From assembly GCF_965248315.1 (NCBI RefSeq), contig NZ_CBDFIX010000002.1, forward strand, positions 744,001-808,000: a stretch of 64,000 bases of DNA, written 5' to 3'. The stretch is from Ulvibacterium sp965248315 (GTDB lineage: Bacteria > Bacteroidota > Bacteroidia > Flavobacteriales > Flavobacteriaceae). Numbering within the stretch: position 1 is the stretch's first letter; the number at the start of each line of letters is the position of its first letter. The position numbers and the translations under genes were made by a program. Shown piece by piece: positions 43,178 through 51,974 of the stretch. Under the pieces are notes generated by a model. The model did not search any database. It was not told where the DNA came from and worked only from the letters and a program-made list of their open reading frames with translations.

Positions 43178-44368
43178 TTAATCCTTGAACAAAGGGGTCT
43201 GGGTCAAGTTTATCAAACCTTCATCCTCTTCCTTTAAAACGCGTTGGGTACGGAGGTACCTGTTAAGGTTCCACTCATCAAAATTTGGGGCATCTTTGTC
43301 CATACTACTAATACGAACCATTTCCGATGCATGGATAAATTCATTGTTGCCTATCCACATTCCTACATGTACCACTTTTTCCGAAGTGGAGTCTGTAGCC
43401 TTTTTTCCAAAAAAGAGCAAATCCCCTTTTTGTAGCGTATCAAAGTTTTGGGTGGAATCGATGGCTACCCCGGTATGAACTTGCTGCGAAGCATCCCTGG
43501 GAATTACCATTCCATTAAGGAAATAAACCGTTTTGGTAAAGCCACTGCAATCCATCCCCTTTGTGGAGGTGCCACCCCATAGGTATGGGACTCCCATAAA
43601 GGTTCGGGAAGTGTTCACTAGGTCATCTACTGTGGGGTTCAGATTTTCCAACCATTTCTCATAATCTTGTGCCTCTTCCTTTGGAATATAGGCTTGCCTT
43701 CCGTCCGGATAGGCCACCGTATAGAACTCATCCGTTTCTCCTAGAACTTCCAAAACATTACCGGCCACCAAATCGGATACCACTTGTTTCTTGTCGGTGT
43801 CCTTGTACGAATGCCCATAGATTTCCCTATAAATAATCTTGTCGTTGGCCATCCATTGATCCGCACGTTCCGGATCCATCAATTCAATACCTCCATCATC
43901 TACCCAGGACAGATATTTGTCCGGTGTTTGTATATAGTACCAACTCCCTTTCTTTTTCAATACTTTTACCGGAGTACCTAATGTGGCCTGAGTCGACAGC
44001 TCGGCCGAATGTTTAGGATGGCTTCGAAGGTTGGCCACCGAAATATTGATTATAGCTTGGGTTTCCTTTCCTAAATCCAAAGCTGGTAGAAGTTGTATAC
44101 TATCCAAAAACTTAATGTTTTCCTTGGTTAGTTGTTCTTTAAACGCTTCGACGGCCTCGGGCAGATTGCTCTCCCCTTTTAAAACGTGGCTGCCGTTCTT
44201 TCTCAATACCTCAATATCAAATAAAGCAACGCGTTTATCCGGTGCAAATTCTGATTTAACGGCCAATATTTGTTCTTGAAGTGGTGCTTTCTCCTCATTT
44301 TTTACTTCACAAGCCGTTAAAAAACAAAGCGCCATCACGATTAAAAAGAAGTTGCGTTTGAGGTTCAT
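43178..44368 (-). CDS. SH3-NlpC/P60 (C40) peptidoglycan peptidase lipoprotein
   Basis: A 396-residue lipoprotein: lipobox LTAC gives Cys20. Two bacterial SH3-type segments lie at about 108-165 (VANLRSHPKHSAELSTQA) and 180-235, followed by an NlpC/P60 domain whose catalytic residues are C274 (KGMDCSGFTKT), H334 (VVHVGMWIG) and H346 (FIHASEM). It would cut D-glutamyl-diaminopimelate bonds in peptidoglycan turnover. It is convergent with the symporter gene and divergent from the methyltransferase. No anomaly seen. Confidence 0.9.
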   Translation of the reverse strand: MNLKRNFFLIVMALCFLTACEVKNEEKAPLQEQILAVKSEFAPDKRVALFDIEVLRKNGSHVLKGESNLPEAVEAFKEQLTKENIKFLDSIQLLPALDLGKETQAIINISVANLRSHPKHSAELSTQATLGTPVKVLKKKGSWYYIQTPDKYLSWVDDGGIELMDPERADQWMANDKIIYREIYGHSYKDTDKKQVVSDLVAGNVLEVLGETDEFYTVAYPDGRQAYIPKEEAQDYEKWLENLNPTVDDLVNTSRTFMGVPYLWGGTSTKGMDCSGFTKTVYFLNGMVIPRDASQQVHTGVAIDSTQNFDTLQKGDLLFFGKKATDSTSEKVVHVGMWIGNNEFIHASEMVRISSMDKDAPNFDEWNLNRYLRTQRVLKEEDEGLINLTQTPLFKD

Positions 44369-44477
44369 TGGATTAATTTTTGGTAAAAATAAGGATATTG
44401 TCCTATCCGTTCATTCTTCAATAGGAAGGAGTCTTTTAGATTATTAATTTATTCCTTTTTGTCTACTTTTAACCTCG

Positions 44478-45719
44478 ATGAAAAAACTTAAGGTCATAGA
44501 ACTATTTGCCGGGGTGGGTGGATTTAGACTGGGTCTCGAAAAAACAGGGTTTTATGACGTGGTTTGGAGCAACCAATGGGAGCCTGGCACAAAAGCGCAA
44601 CATGCTTCTATGGTCTATGAAGCGCGCTTTGGAAGCAAAAATCATAGTAATGAGGATATTGCCGAAGTGTCTACCTCCAACATTCCTGATGCCGATATGT
44701 TGGTCGGAGGGTTTCCCTGCCAAGATTATTCCGTAGCAACTACATTACAAAACTCCAAAGGCCTTATTGGAAAAAAAGGGGTTTTATGGTGGAGCATCCA
44801 TCGAATACTTTCGGAGAAGAAAAACAAGCCCAAATATTTATTTTTTGAAAATGTGGACCGTTTATTAAAATCTCCGTCTTCACAGCGGGGTAGGGATTTT
44901 GCTATTATGCTCAAAAGCCTGGAGGAACTTGGTTATGCTGTAGAATGGCGCATCATCAATGCGGCAGATTATGGAATGCCCCAAAGAAGGCGAAGGGTTT
45001 TCTTCTTAGGTTATCACAAGTCATCTTCCATCTTTAAATCTTTGAAAACTATGGATAGGTGCCAATGGCTATACCAAACCGGAACAATGGCCCAGGCATT
45101 TCCTATCGAAAAACAAGCCCAACCGATTAATTCCTTTGTTTTGGATGGAAACCTCATTTCAATCTCCAATAACTTTAATAAAGGTGAGAAATTATCGCCT
45201 TTTCAAAATACAGGGGTCTTTATAAATGGCAAAGTATTTACGATTAAAGCCGTCCCAAGTTACCATGGAAAACGAATGTTCCTAGGAGATGTGCTTCAAA
45301 ATGGAGATGTTACAGAGGATTTCTTTCTTTCCCAACAAGACTTTCCAAAGTGGCAATATCTTAAAGGTGCCAAAAAAGAAATAAGAACGGCCAAAAATGG
45401 ATTTACATATAATTATAGCGAGGGAGGAATGGTTTTTCCAGATGCTCTGGACAATGCATCACGTACCATCATTACGGGTGAGGGCGGAAAAAGCCCGTCT
45501 CGATTTAAGCACGTAGTACATACCCCAAAAGGGTTACGAAGGTTGACCCCAATAGAATTGGAACGTCTCAATATGTTCCCGGATAATCATACCAAGCTGG
45601 AAGGCATTTCCGATACCAAGAGGGCTTTTTTTATGGGTAACGCACTTGTGGTAGGGGTAGTAAATAAAATAGGAGAATCCCTTAATTATCAAATAGCTAA
45701 TTCACTTAGGAAGGCCTAA
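44478..45719 (+). CDS. Solitary DNA cytosine-5 methyltransferase
   Basis: A 413-residue C5 methyltransferase. Motif I LFAGVGGFRLG at 9-19, catalytic Cys81 in GGFPCQDYS, ENV at 124-126, QRRRR at 169-173 (motif VIII), a target-recognition region of about 200 residues, and motif X GNALVVGVV near the C-terminus. It transfers methyl from AdoMet to cytosine in a sequence-specific site that cannot be deduced. No restriction gene of standard form is adjacent, so it is an orphan or part of an incomplete system; the small PD-(D/E)xK-like gene 470 bp downstream is a candidate partner only. A -7-like TACTTTTA lies at 44464. Confidence 0.92.
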   Translation: MKKLKVIELFAGVGGFRLGLEKTGFYDVVWSNQWEPGTKAQHASMVYEARFGSKNHSNEDIAEVSTSNIPDADMLVGGFPCQDYSVATTLQNSKGLIGKKGVLWWSIHRILSEKKNKPKYLFFENVDRLLKSPSSQRGRDFAIMLKSLEELGYAVEWRIINAADYGMPQRRRRVFFLGYHKSSSIFKSLKTMDRCQWLYQTGTMAQAFPIEKQAQPINSFVLDGNLISISNNFNKGEKLSPFQNTGVFINGKVFTIKAVPSYHGKRMFLGDVLQNGDVTEDFFLSQQDFPKWQYLKGAKKEIRTAKNGFTYNYSEGGMVFPDALDNASRTIITGEGGKSPSRFKHVVHTPKGLRRLTPIELERLNMFPDNHTKLEGISDTKRAFFMGNALVVGVVNKIGESLNYQIANSLRKA

Positions 45720-45749
45720 AAAAATGAAAAATTTAATATACTTAACGTT

Positions 45750-46046
45750 ATGGATAACAATCAATTAACTGTTATTGCAAGAATCTTGGTCAAACCCAAA
45801 AAGAAGGAATTTGTTAAAAATGAACTCCTTAAATTAATCGAACCCACCAGAAAGGAAGAGGGTTGTATTAACTACGACCTACATCAGGATAACGAAAACG
45901 AGAATCTATTCCTATTCTATGAGAATTGGGGTTCTCGAGAATTGTGGCAAAAGCATATTAACAGCTCCCATATATCAGATTACAGAAAAGCTACAGAAGA
46001 TGCCATTGAAGAATTTACTTTACATGAAATGACCCTTATTGGTTGA
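45750..46046 (+). CDS. Putative quinol monooxygenase (ABM domain)
   Basis: A 98-residue protein of the antibiotic biosynthesis monooxygenase (ABM) dimeric ferredoxin-like fold, as in YgiN. Visible parts are VIARILVKPKKKEFVKNELL, the RKEEGCINYDLHQDNENENLFLF region that forms the core strands, and YENWGSRELWQKHINSSH. Family members oxidise small quinol-like compounds or bind them; many have no shown activity. It is 30 bp after the methyltransferase gene, same direction, so co-transcription is possible though function is unrelated. Confidence 0.8.
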   Translation: MDNNQLTVIARILVKPKKKEFVKNELLKLIEPTRKEEGCINYDLHQDNENENLFLFYENWGSRELWQKHINSSHISDYRKATEDAIEEFTLHEMTLIG

Positions 46047-46187
46047 TTGATGTATGCTCCTGATACTCCCGTATAGTGAAAAGCAAAGACGAATAGCCAT
46101 TTATTTTGTACTGTAATAATTCATAAACTACTGTTAATCAGTGTTTAAAATTTGGAATTGTAGTTTTTTTCTTCTATTTTATCGTTT

Positions 46188-46562
46188 ATGATAAGCTTAG
46201 AAAAGTTAGAGAACAGGGAGTTTTTAGAAAAATCAATCCATCACTTAGAGGCTACAGGTTTTGAGAACATCAAAGCTGATTTAGAGGGTTATGAATGCCC
46301 AAAATCCTATCTTAGAAAAGAGAGTGGGAATCGAATTACACCGGATATTGTTGCCGTTAAAAACGGTATGAAATATTTCTTTGACATTAGTCTAAAATCG
46401 GAAAAACCACGTCTGCTAAAAACAAAATGGCTGTTTCTGGACGCCTTAAGCCGCATGAAATCCGATCGGTTTAGAATCATAACCACAAGAGGACATTACA
46501 AGTTTACGGATACACTTTTGGAGGAGATCAATCTCACCAACAAGGAGCCTATAAAGATTTAA
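46188..46562 (+). CDS. Small PD-(D/E)xK-like hypothetical protein
   Basis: A 124-residue protein I cannot assign to a family. Its middle, GNRITPDIVAVKNGMKYFF then DISLKSEKPR, resembles the core of PD-(D/E)xK folds, where an Asp is followed by a strand ending in (D/E)xK; here the second motif is DISLK, so an Asp-x3-Lys variant. A following helix LKTKWLFLDALSRMKSD and strand RFRIITTRG fit the fold. It could be a degraded or non-cleaving nuclease-like protein. A TTTG - 20 bases - TATTTTAT promoter-like pair (46151-46182) lies just before the start. Confidence 0.45.
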   Translation: MISLEKLENREFLEKSIHHLEATGFENIKADLEGYECPKSYLRKESGNRITPDIVAVKNGMKYFFDISLKSEKPRLLKTKWLFLDALSRMKSDRFRIITTRGHYKFTDTLLEEINLTNKEPIKI

Positions 46563-46615
46563 GAAAACTAAACCACCCCGGCCAATAGCTACCTCCTTAG
46601 TACTATTAGTGTCGT

Positions 46616-47059
46616 TCATTGCCTTAACATTGCTATATGTGGTATCCCATCTTCCAGATAACCCTTCCCTATTTGTTCAAATCCCAGTTCGTGATAAAAA
46701 CGTTCCAAATATAATTGTGCGGAAACATGTATTATTTTTTCACTAAAACATTTTTCAACTGCTTGGATAGATGCCTTCATAATTTCCTTTCCATAACCGT
46801 ATTTGCGTTCTGATGCCCTGACTACTACCCTACCAATACTGGCGGTTTCCACGTAATCACCAGGTTTAAAAATTCGAGTATAGGCCACGACATTCCCTCC
46901 ATTATGACCAATTACGTGAAGTGCCTTTTGATCTTTATCATCCAAATCTTGATAAACACATTGCTGCTCAACAACAAAAACCTGGGAACGTAGTTGTAAA
47001 ATTCCATATAGCTCTGTATTGGAAAGTTCTTGAAATTTTTTAACAGAAATATGTAGCAT
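46616..47059 (-). CDS. ElaA-type GNAT N-acetyltransferase
   Basis: A 147-residue acetyltransferase of the ElaA branch. The N-terminus LSNTELYGILQLRSQVFVVEQQ, the segment VVAYTRIF and the acetyl-CoA loop VVRASERKYGYGKEIMKASI are the family signature; the C-terminal FYHELGFEQIGKGYLEDGIPH is standard. Substrate unknown. The start overlaps the last base of the upstream CDF transporter gene, so both are on one transcript. Confidence 0.87.
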   Translation of the reverse strand: MLHISVKKFQELSNTELYGILQLRSQVFVVEQQCVYQDLDDKDQKALHVIGHNGGNVVAYTRIFKPGDYVETASIGRVVVRASERKYGYGKEIMKASIQAVEKCFSEKIIHVSAQLYLERFYHELGFEQIGKGYLEDGIPHIAMLRQ

Positions 47060-47973
47060 TAGTCCTGAACAATTACATTTTTACTATCGCACTTACCAAA
47101 CTCCGGCTGAATGTTTACATGATTGATACCATACTCATGGTACATCTCTTCTTCTATTTGTTCCAAAATAATATCAAATTCGGATAATTTTATATCTTCC
47201 TTGAAATCTATATGGGCTTCAAGATGTACCTCATCTTCGTTCAATTGCCAAATATGCACATGGTGTACATTTCTGATGGGCTTTATCCGTTTAATCGTTT
47301 CTACAATTTTTTGAACCTGAATCGTATGGGGTGTAAACAACATTAACACCCTTGTTGAATTTTTTAGAAGATCATATCCCATATAAATAAGATATAACGC
47401 TATTGCCAGTGTAAGAGCAGTATCTACCCAATACACTTGATAAAATTTCATGAGCAACCCACCAATAAGAACGGCAATTGAAGCCATCATATCCGTTAAC
47501 AAATGTAAATAGGCCGATTTCATATTCATATTGCTGCTCGCGGTACCTTTCAAAAGAAAAACACTAAAACCGTTTGCGGCTATTCCCAATAAGGACAACC
47601 AAATCACTAAATCAGATTCTATTTCTTGTGGATTCAAGAAGCGCTCTACAGCTTCCTTTATCAAAATAATGGCGACAACAATAAGTGTCGCCGAGTTTAC
47701 AAACGCAGCGATTATTTCGGCACGTTTATAACCAAATGTCTTATTTGTTGAAGCTTCCTTTTTGGAAAGTACATTGGCAATGTAACTTATAAGAAGTGAC
47801 ATTACATCACTAAAGTTATGGAGCGCATCCGAAAGTAGTGCCAGACTTCCGGAAATCAATCCTCCGATAATCTGTGAAACCGTAATAAGTACGTTGAGAA
47901 GTATGGAAATAATTAGGTTTCTACCTTTTACATCAGGACGGGAGTGGGAGTGACTGTGATGTTTATGCCCCAT
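47059..47973 (-). CDS. Cation diffusion facilitator (CzcD-like) metal exporter
   Basis: A 304-residue inner-membrane protein with six hydrophobic segments and a C-terminal cytoplasmic domain. A His-rich start (GHKHHSHSHSRP) and the segments SDALHNFSDVMSLL and HLLTDMMASIAVL contain the HxxxD-type metal sites of the CDF family. It would export Zn2+ or related divalent ions by proton exchange. Shares one base with the acetyltransferase gene that follows. The metal is inferred. Confidence 0.9.
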   Translation of the reverse strand: MGHKHHSHSHSRPDVKGRNLIISILLNVLITVSQIIGGLISGSLALLSDALHNFSDVMSLLISYIANVLSKKEASTNKTFGYKRAEIIAAFVNSATLIVVAIILIKEAVERFLNPQEIESDLVIWLSLLGIAANGFSVFLLKGTASSNMNMKSAYLHLLTDMMASIAVLIGGLLMKFYQVYWVDTALTLAIALYLIYMGYDLLKNSTRVLMLFTPHTIQVQKIVETIKRIKPIRNVHHVHIWQLNEDEVHLEAHIDFKEDIKLSEFDIILEQIEEEMYHEYGINHVNIQPEFGKCDSKNVIVQD

Positions 47974-48019
47974 TGTTTATGTTCCAAAAATGGAAATATG
48001 AAGGTTCTAAGTTAATCAA

Positions 48020-48451
48020 TCACTTACAAGGAATCTTTTCTATTCTCCTTTCATGACGTCCACCGGCAAATTCTGTATTAAAAAAAGTCTTTACCATTTG
48101 TAATGCCTGTGGCAACGAAATAAACCTAGCAGGCAAACTAAGGATATTGGCATCATTATGTTCTCTGGCCAACTCCACAATTTCTTTGTTCCAACAAAGG
48201 GCACAACGTATTTTTTGGTGTTTATTGGCCGTCATGGACGCTCCGTTACCGCTACCGCAAACAACAATACCGTAATCCGCCTTACCGCTTTCAACGTCTT
48301 GTGCCACAGGATGCACAAAATCTGGGTAATCTACTCCATCTGCTCCATCCGTACCATGATTTATCACTTCTTTACCCATTGATTTTAAGAGCCCGATTAC
48401 TGCCAACTTATACTCGGTTCCGGCGTGGTCGTTTCCTATGGATATCTTCAT
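48020..48451 (-). CDS. rpiB: Ribose-5-phosphate isomerase B
   Basis: A 143-residue RpiB/LacAB enzyme that interconverts ribose-5-phosphate and ribulose-5-phosphate in the pentose phosphate pathway. Visible are KISIGNDHAGTEYKLAV, GIVVCGSGNGASMTANKH with the active-site Cys, and REHNDANILSLPARFIS. Length is normal and the family is clear. It precedes a 577-bp AT-rich gap and is divergent from rnr. Confidence 0.93.
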   Translation of the reverse strand: MKISIGNDHAGTEYKLAVIGLLKSMGKEVINHGTDGADGVDYPDFVHPVAQDVESGKADYGIVVCGSGNGASMTANKHQKIRCALCWNKEIVELAREHNDANILSLPARFISLPQALQMVKTFFNTEFAGGRHERRIEKIPCK

Positions 48452-48474
48452 AGTGTGGTGATTTGATTTATCAA

Positions 48475-48482
48475 CAAATGTA
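48475..48482 (-). promoter_or_regulatory. -7 box TACATTTG for rpiB
   Basis: Minus-strand TACATTTG is an exact TAnnTTTG match 23 bases before the rpiB start. It overlaps the end of a TTATCAACA repeat. Confidence 0.45.
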
Positions 48483-48869
48483 CGAAATACGGAGCTAGCA
48501 TAATAAATCTTAACCTTTTTGCCATTTGTTCATTATATGTAATTATCAATTCATTATCTGTTGATAAAATTCTCAAAAAAGATAGATTTAAAATTTCCCG
48601 ATTCAATTTGGAATTTGTCTTACGAAACAATTCCCAAAACGATTAAATAATGTTTAAAAAATTAATAGCCTTCTATTGTATCTATTTCATATGCTAATTA
48701 ACATTAAAGTAACATTAACTTTTCAAAAAAAACATGTTAAGATAGTTTATCAACCAACTTTAATAACTAGGATAATCCATTGATTTTAAAATGCTAGGCA
48801 ATGGTAAAGATTGTCGACAAAAAATTAATTCGGTTCAAAACAAGTTCCATACATTTTAGTTTTGCCCAC

Positions 48870-48939
48870 TATTAACATACTATTATAATCATCATTGTTA
48901 TTTTAATATTTAAAGGAAAGAAATTAATAGTATGTAATA
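48870..48939. repeat. Long AT-rich inverted repeat upstream of rnr
   Basis: TATTAACATACTATTA (48870-48885) and TAATAGTATGTAATA (48925-48939) pair over 15 bp with one bulged A around a 39-nt spacer. It could extrude a cruciform or form an RNA hairpin, but AT richness makes chance fairly likely. Confidence 0.45.
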
Positions 48940-48982
48940 CTGTTGATAAGCTTTTAAAATGTTTTTGGGTACATAGAAAAAG

Positions 48983-49011
48983 TTGGTAGTGGATTATAAT
49001 TCGTAATTTTC
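48983..49011 (+). promoter_or_regulatory. Promoter of rnr
   Basis: TTG (48983-48985), an 18-base spacer and TAATTTTC (49004-49011) resemble the Bacteroidota pattern with a last-base mismatch. The ATG is at 49029, giving a short leader. Confidence 0.4.
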
Positions 49012-49028
49012 GACGCAAATAAAAATGA

Positions 49029-51227
49029 ATGTCAAAGAGAAAGAAAAAGGCAAGAAATCACAGAAGAAATGAAATCACGAAAGGTATCTTTACCGTGCTT
49101 GAAAGAGAACCCAAGAAAAGCTTTAACTATAAGCAAATAGCCTCCAAAATTGGAATTAGGGATACCCAGGATAGAAATTTACTGATCAAAAGATTGGGGC
49201 AGTTAAGAGAAAAAAAGAGAATATTAGAAGTAGAACGAGGAAGTTACAAGGCCATTGAAGCCTCGAAGTCATATCATAATGGAATTGTAGATATCACAGG
49301 AAGGGGAAATGCCTATGTGATAATAGAAGGAATGGACGAAGATGTCTTTGTTCCCTATAATAAACTAAATAGGGCTTTTCACAAGGATAAGGTGGAGGTT
49401 TACGTTTTCCCAAGCAGAAAAGGAAAGAAATTAGAAGGTGAGATTATTAGGGTAGTGAACCGTTTCAAATCGGAATTTGTTGGAATAGTAGATATTCAGC
49501 AGAATTTTGCCTTTGTCCGGCCCAAGGATATAGGTATGTATACGGACATCTTTGTACCTAAAGAACGGTTCAAGAATTTACGGGTAGACAATGGAGATAA
49601 GGTAATTGTTGAAATTACCGATTGGCCGGAGGATGCGGATTCTCCGTACGGAAAGATTATTGATGTATTGGGAAAGCCCGGGGAACACCATACGGAAATC
49701 CATTCTATTTTGGCCGAATATGGTCTCCCCTATGAATTTCCCAAGGAAGTGGAACACTTTTCAAAAAAGATGGATACCTCAATAAAAACTGAGGAAATAG
49801 CAAGGCGAAGGGATATGAGGGACACCCTTACTTTTACGATTGATCCGAAGGACGCCAAAGATTTTGATGATGCACTATCCTTTAGGGTTTTGGATAATGG
49901 AAACTATGAGATAGGTGTTCATATCGCCGATGTTTCCCATTATGTAAAGCCAGATACCATACTAGATGATGAGGCCTATGAGCGGGCTACATCGGTTTAT
50001 TTGGTAGATAGGGTAGTGCCAATGTTACCGGAAATTTTGTCCAACAATGCTTGTTCCCTTCGTCCCAATGAAGAAAAATATACTTTCTCCGCTGTCTTTG
50101 AAATGAATAAAAAGGCAGAGCTTAAAAATCAATGGTTTGGTAGAACTGTAATAAACTCCAATGAACGTTTTGCCTATGAAGAAGCACAGCATATCATAGA
50201 AAACAAAGAGGCCAGTATTCCCAAGGAAATATCGATTAGAGAAAATGCATATACAGTCTCTGATGAAATTGTAGAGGCAGTTCTGGCTTTGGACGATTTG
50301 GCTAAGATTATGCGACTAAGACGGATGGAAATGGGCGCTATTTCATTTGATAAGGTAGAAGTACGATTCAACCTTACTGAAAATAATGAACCTGAAAGTG
50401 TATACTTTAAAGAAGCAAAAGATGCCAACAAGCTTATCGAGGAATTTATGTTATTGGCCAATAAGAAAGTAGCTGAATATATAGGAAAACAAAAGCCAAA
50501 AAAGACTTTCGTATATAGGGTACACGACAATCCAGACGAAGATAAATTGTTGGCGTTGAACGGTATCGTCTCTCGATTTGGACATAAGCTTAATTTTAAG
50601 GACAAAAAATCCATTAGTGCCTCATTAAACAAACTCTTGGAAGATGTAAAAGGTAAAAAAGAACAGAATTTAGTAGATACCTTGGCTATACGTAGCATGA
50701 GCAAAGCGATTTACACTACTGAAAATATCGGTCATTATGGTTTGGCCTTTGATTACTATACCCATTTTACATCACCAATCAGGAGGTATCCGGATGTTAT
50801 GGTGCATCGGCTTTTACAACATTATTTGGATAAAGGTAAATCTTTGGGAACCGAGCTTTACGAGGAACGTTGTAAACATTCTTCGGATATGGAAAACCTC
50901 GCGGCAAATGCGGAAAGGGACTCCATTAAGTATATGCAGATTAAATTTATGCAAGATCATCAAGATCAAGAATTTGTTGGCGTAATCAGTGGGGTAACGG
51001 AATGGGGTATCTATGTTGAGATTATCGAGAACAAATGTGAGGGAATGGTGCGTATACGTGATATAAAAGGTGATTATTATATCTTTGATGAAAAGCAGTA
51101 TGCATTGGTGGGAGAGCGTACCAAGGAAATGTATCAACTTGGTGACGAAGTAATAGTAATGGTGAAAAAAACAGATTTGATAAAGAGGCACCTGGATTTC
51201 TCACTTCTGGGTAAACATGAACACTAG
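49029..51227 (+). CDS. rnr: Ribonuclease R
   Basis: A 732-residue 3'-5' exoribonuclease that degrades structured RNA and helps RNA quality control. The basic, Lys-rich N-terminus with a winged-helix region, two cold-shock-type domains (about 65-225), the RNB domain from about 255 with the Asp cluster in FTIDPKDAKDFDDALSF that binds catalytic metals, the HFTSPIRRYPDVMVHRLLQ segment, and a C-terminal S1 domain at about 640-725 (FVGVISGVTEWGIYVE). Length and order are normal. Start is the ATG at 49029 (MSKRKKK); another ATG four bases upstream is out of frame. Divergent from rpiB. Confidence 0.96.
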   Translation: MSKRKKKARNHRRNEITKGIFTVLEREPKKSFNYKQIASKIGIRDTQDRNLLIKRLGQLREKKRILEVERGSYKAIEASKSYHNGIVDITGRGNAYVIIEGMDEDVFVPYNKLNRAFHKDKVEVYVFPSRKGKKLEGEIIRVVNRFKSEFVGIVDIQQNFAFVRPKDIGMYTDIFVPKERFKNLRVDNGDKVIVEITDWPEDADSPYGKIIDVLGKPGEHHTEIHSILAEYGLPYEFPKEVEHFSKKMDTSIKTEEIARRRDMRDTLTFTIDPKDAKDFDDALSFRVLDNGNYEIGVHIADVSHYVKPDTILDDEAYERATSVYLVDRVVPMLPEILSNNACSLRPNEEKYTFSAVFEMNKKAELKNQWFGRTVINSNERFAYEEAQHIIENKEASIPKEISIRENAYTVSDEIVEAVLALDDLAKIMRLRRMEMGAISFDKVEVRFNLTENNEPESVYFKEAKDANKLIEEFMLLANKKVAEYIGKQKPKKTFVYRVHDNPDEDKLLALNGIVSRFGHKLNFKDKKSISASLNKLLEDVKGKKEQNLVDTLAIRSMSKAIYTTENIGHYGLAFDYYTHFTSPIRRYPDVMVHRLLQHYLDKGKSLGTELYEERCKHSSDMENLAANAERDSIKYMQIKFMQDHQDQEFVGVISGVTEWGIYVEIIENKCEGMVRIRDIKGDYYIFDEKQYALVGERTKEMYQLGDEVIVMVKKTDLIKRHLDFSLLGKHEH

Positions 51228-51284
51228 TAGTTTCTGGAATAAATTTTGTTCCAAGAAATACTATCGTACCTAAAAACGGATATC

Positions 51285-51965
51285 ATGAAAAAGTCGATGT
51301 GGCTAACGGTACTATTATGTAGTTTTCAATTGATAAGTGCTCAAAATGAGAAGCTTACGCAAGAATTAAATAAATTTGTACGGATAAAGGCCTTTGATGG
51401 ATTATCTGTAAATCTTATCAAATCAGATGTAAATAGAGCGATTATTACAGGAGCCAATACTAAGAAAGTAGCTATTGTTAATAATGGAGGGACATTAAAG
51501 CTGCGCATGGAAATAGATAAGATTTTTAGCGGTTATCGAACTTTTGTAGATTTATATTATACAGAGAATTTGGTTGTTATTGATGTAAACGAAGATGCAA
51601 GAATCACTTCACAGGAAACCATAAAGCAAGATGTTTTGGAGCTTAAGGCGCAGGAAGGAGGAGAATTGTCCATAAATGCCGAAGTAGAGCAACTACTCGT
51701 AAAGGCGGTAACCGGCGGTGTTATTGAAGCTAACGGTTCATCGGATTTACAAGATGTTGCCATAAACACCGGAGGAATATACGAGGGAAAGGATTTAAAA
51801 ACGGGATTTTCGACGGTTAATGTCAATGCTGGATCAAGAGCGGAGATATATGCGTCAAATTACGTAAAGGCCACTGTAAAGGCGGGAGGAGAGGTACTAG
51901 TCCATGGAGATCCGGCAAAAATGGACGAAAAAACAGTATTTGGCGGGAAGATAACCAGAATGTAA
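51285..51965 (+). CDS. Exported DUF2807 (head GIN-domain) protein
   Basis: A 226-residue secreted or periplasmic protein: signal peptide about 1-20 (MKKSMWLTVLLCSFQLISAQ), then a right-handed beta-helix-like DUF2807 domain with repeats of short strands (VKAVTGGVIEANGSSDLQDVAINTGG, KATVKAGGEVLVHGDP). Proteins of this family are of unknown role; many are called putative auto-transporter adhesin head domains. The ATG at 51285 is preferred to a TTG 13 codons upstream because the signal begins there. It is 57 bp after rnr and ten bp before lysE. Confidence 0.85.
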   Translation: MKKSMWLTVLLCSFQLISAQNEKLTQELNKFVRIKAFDGLSVNLIKSDVNRAIITGANTKKVAIVNNGGTLKLRMEIDKIFSGYRTFVDLYYTENLVVIDVNEDARITSQETIKQDVLELKAQEGGELSINAEVEQLLVKAVTGGVIEANGSSDLQDVAINTGGIYEGKDLKTGFSTVNVNAGSRAEIYASNYVKATVKAGGEVLVHGDPAKMDEKTVFGGKITRM

Positions 51966-51974
51966 TCAAATTTC

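Larger units (their letters stand above)
48452..49028. other. 577-bp AT-rich divergent gap with DnaA-box-like repeats
   Basis: The gap between rpiB and rnr is strongly AT-rich and has no gene. It holds four copies of a 9-mer close to the DnaA box TTATCCACA: TTATCAACA at 48468-48476, TGTTGATAA at 48559-48567, TTATCAACC at 48747-48755 and TGTTGATAA at 48941-48949, in both orientations. A long inverted repeat (48870-48939) and promoters at both ends are also present. Function is unproven; candidates are a replication origin or a large regulatory region. Confidence 0.45.
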
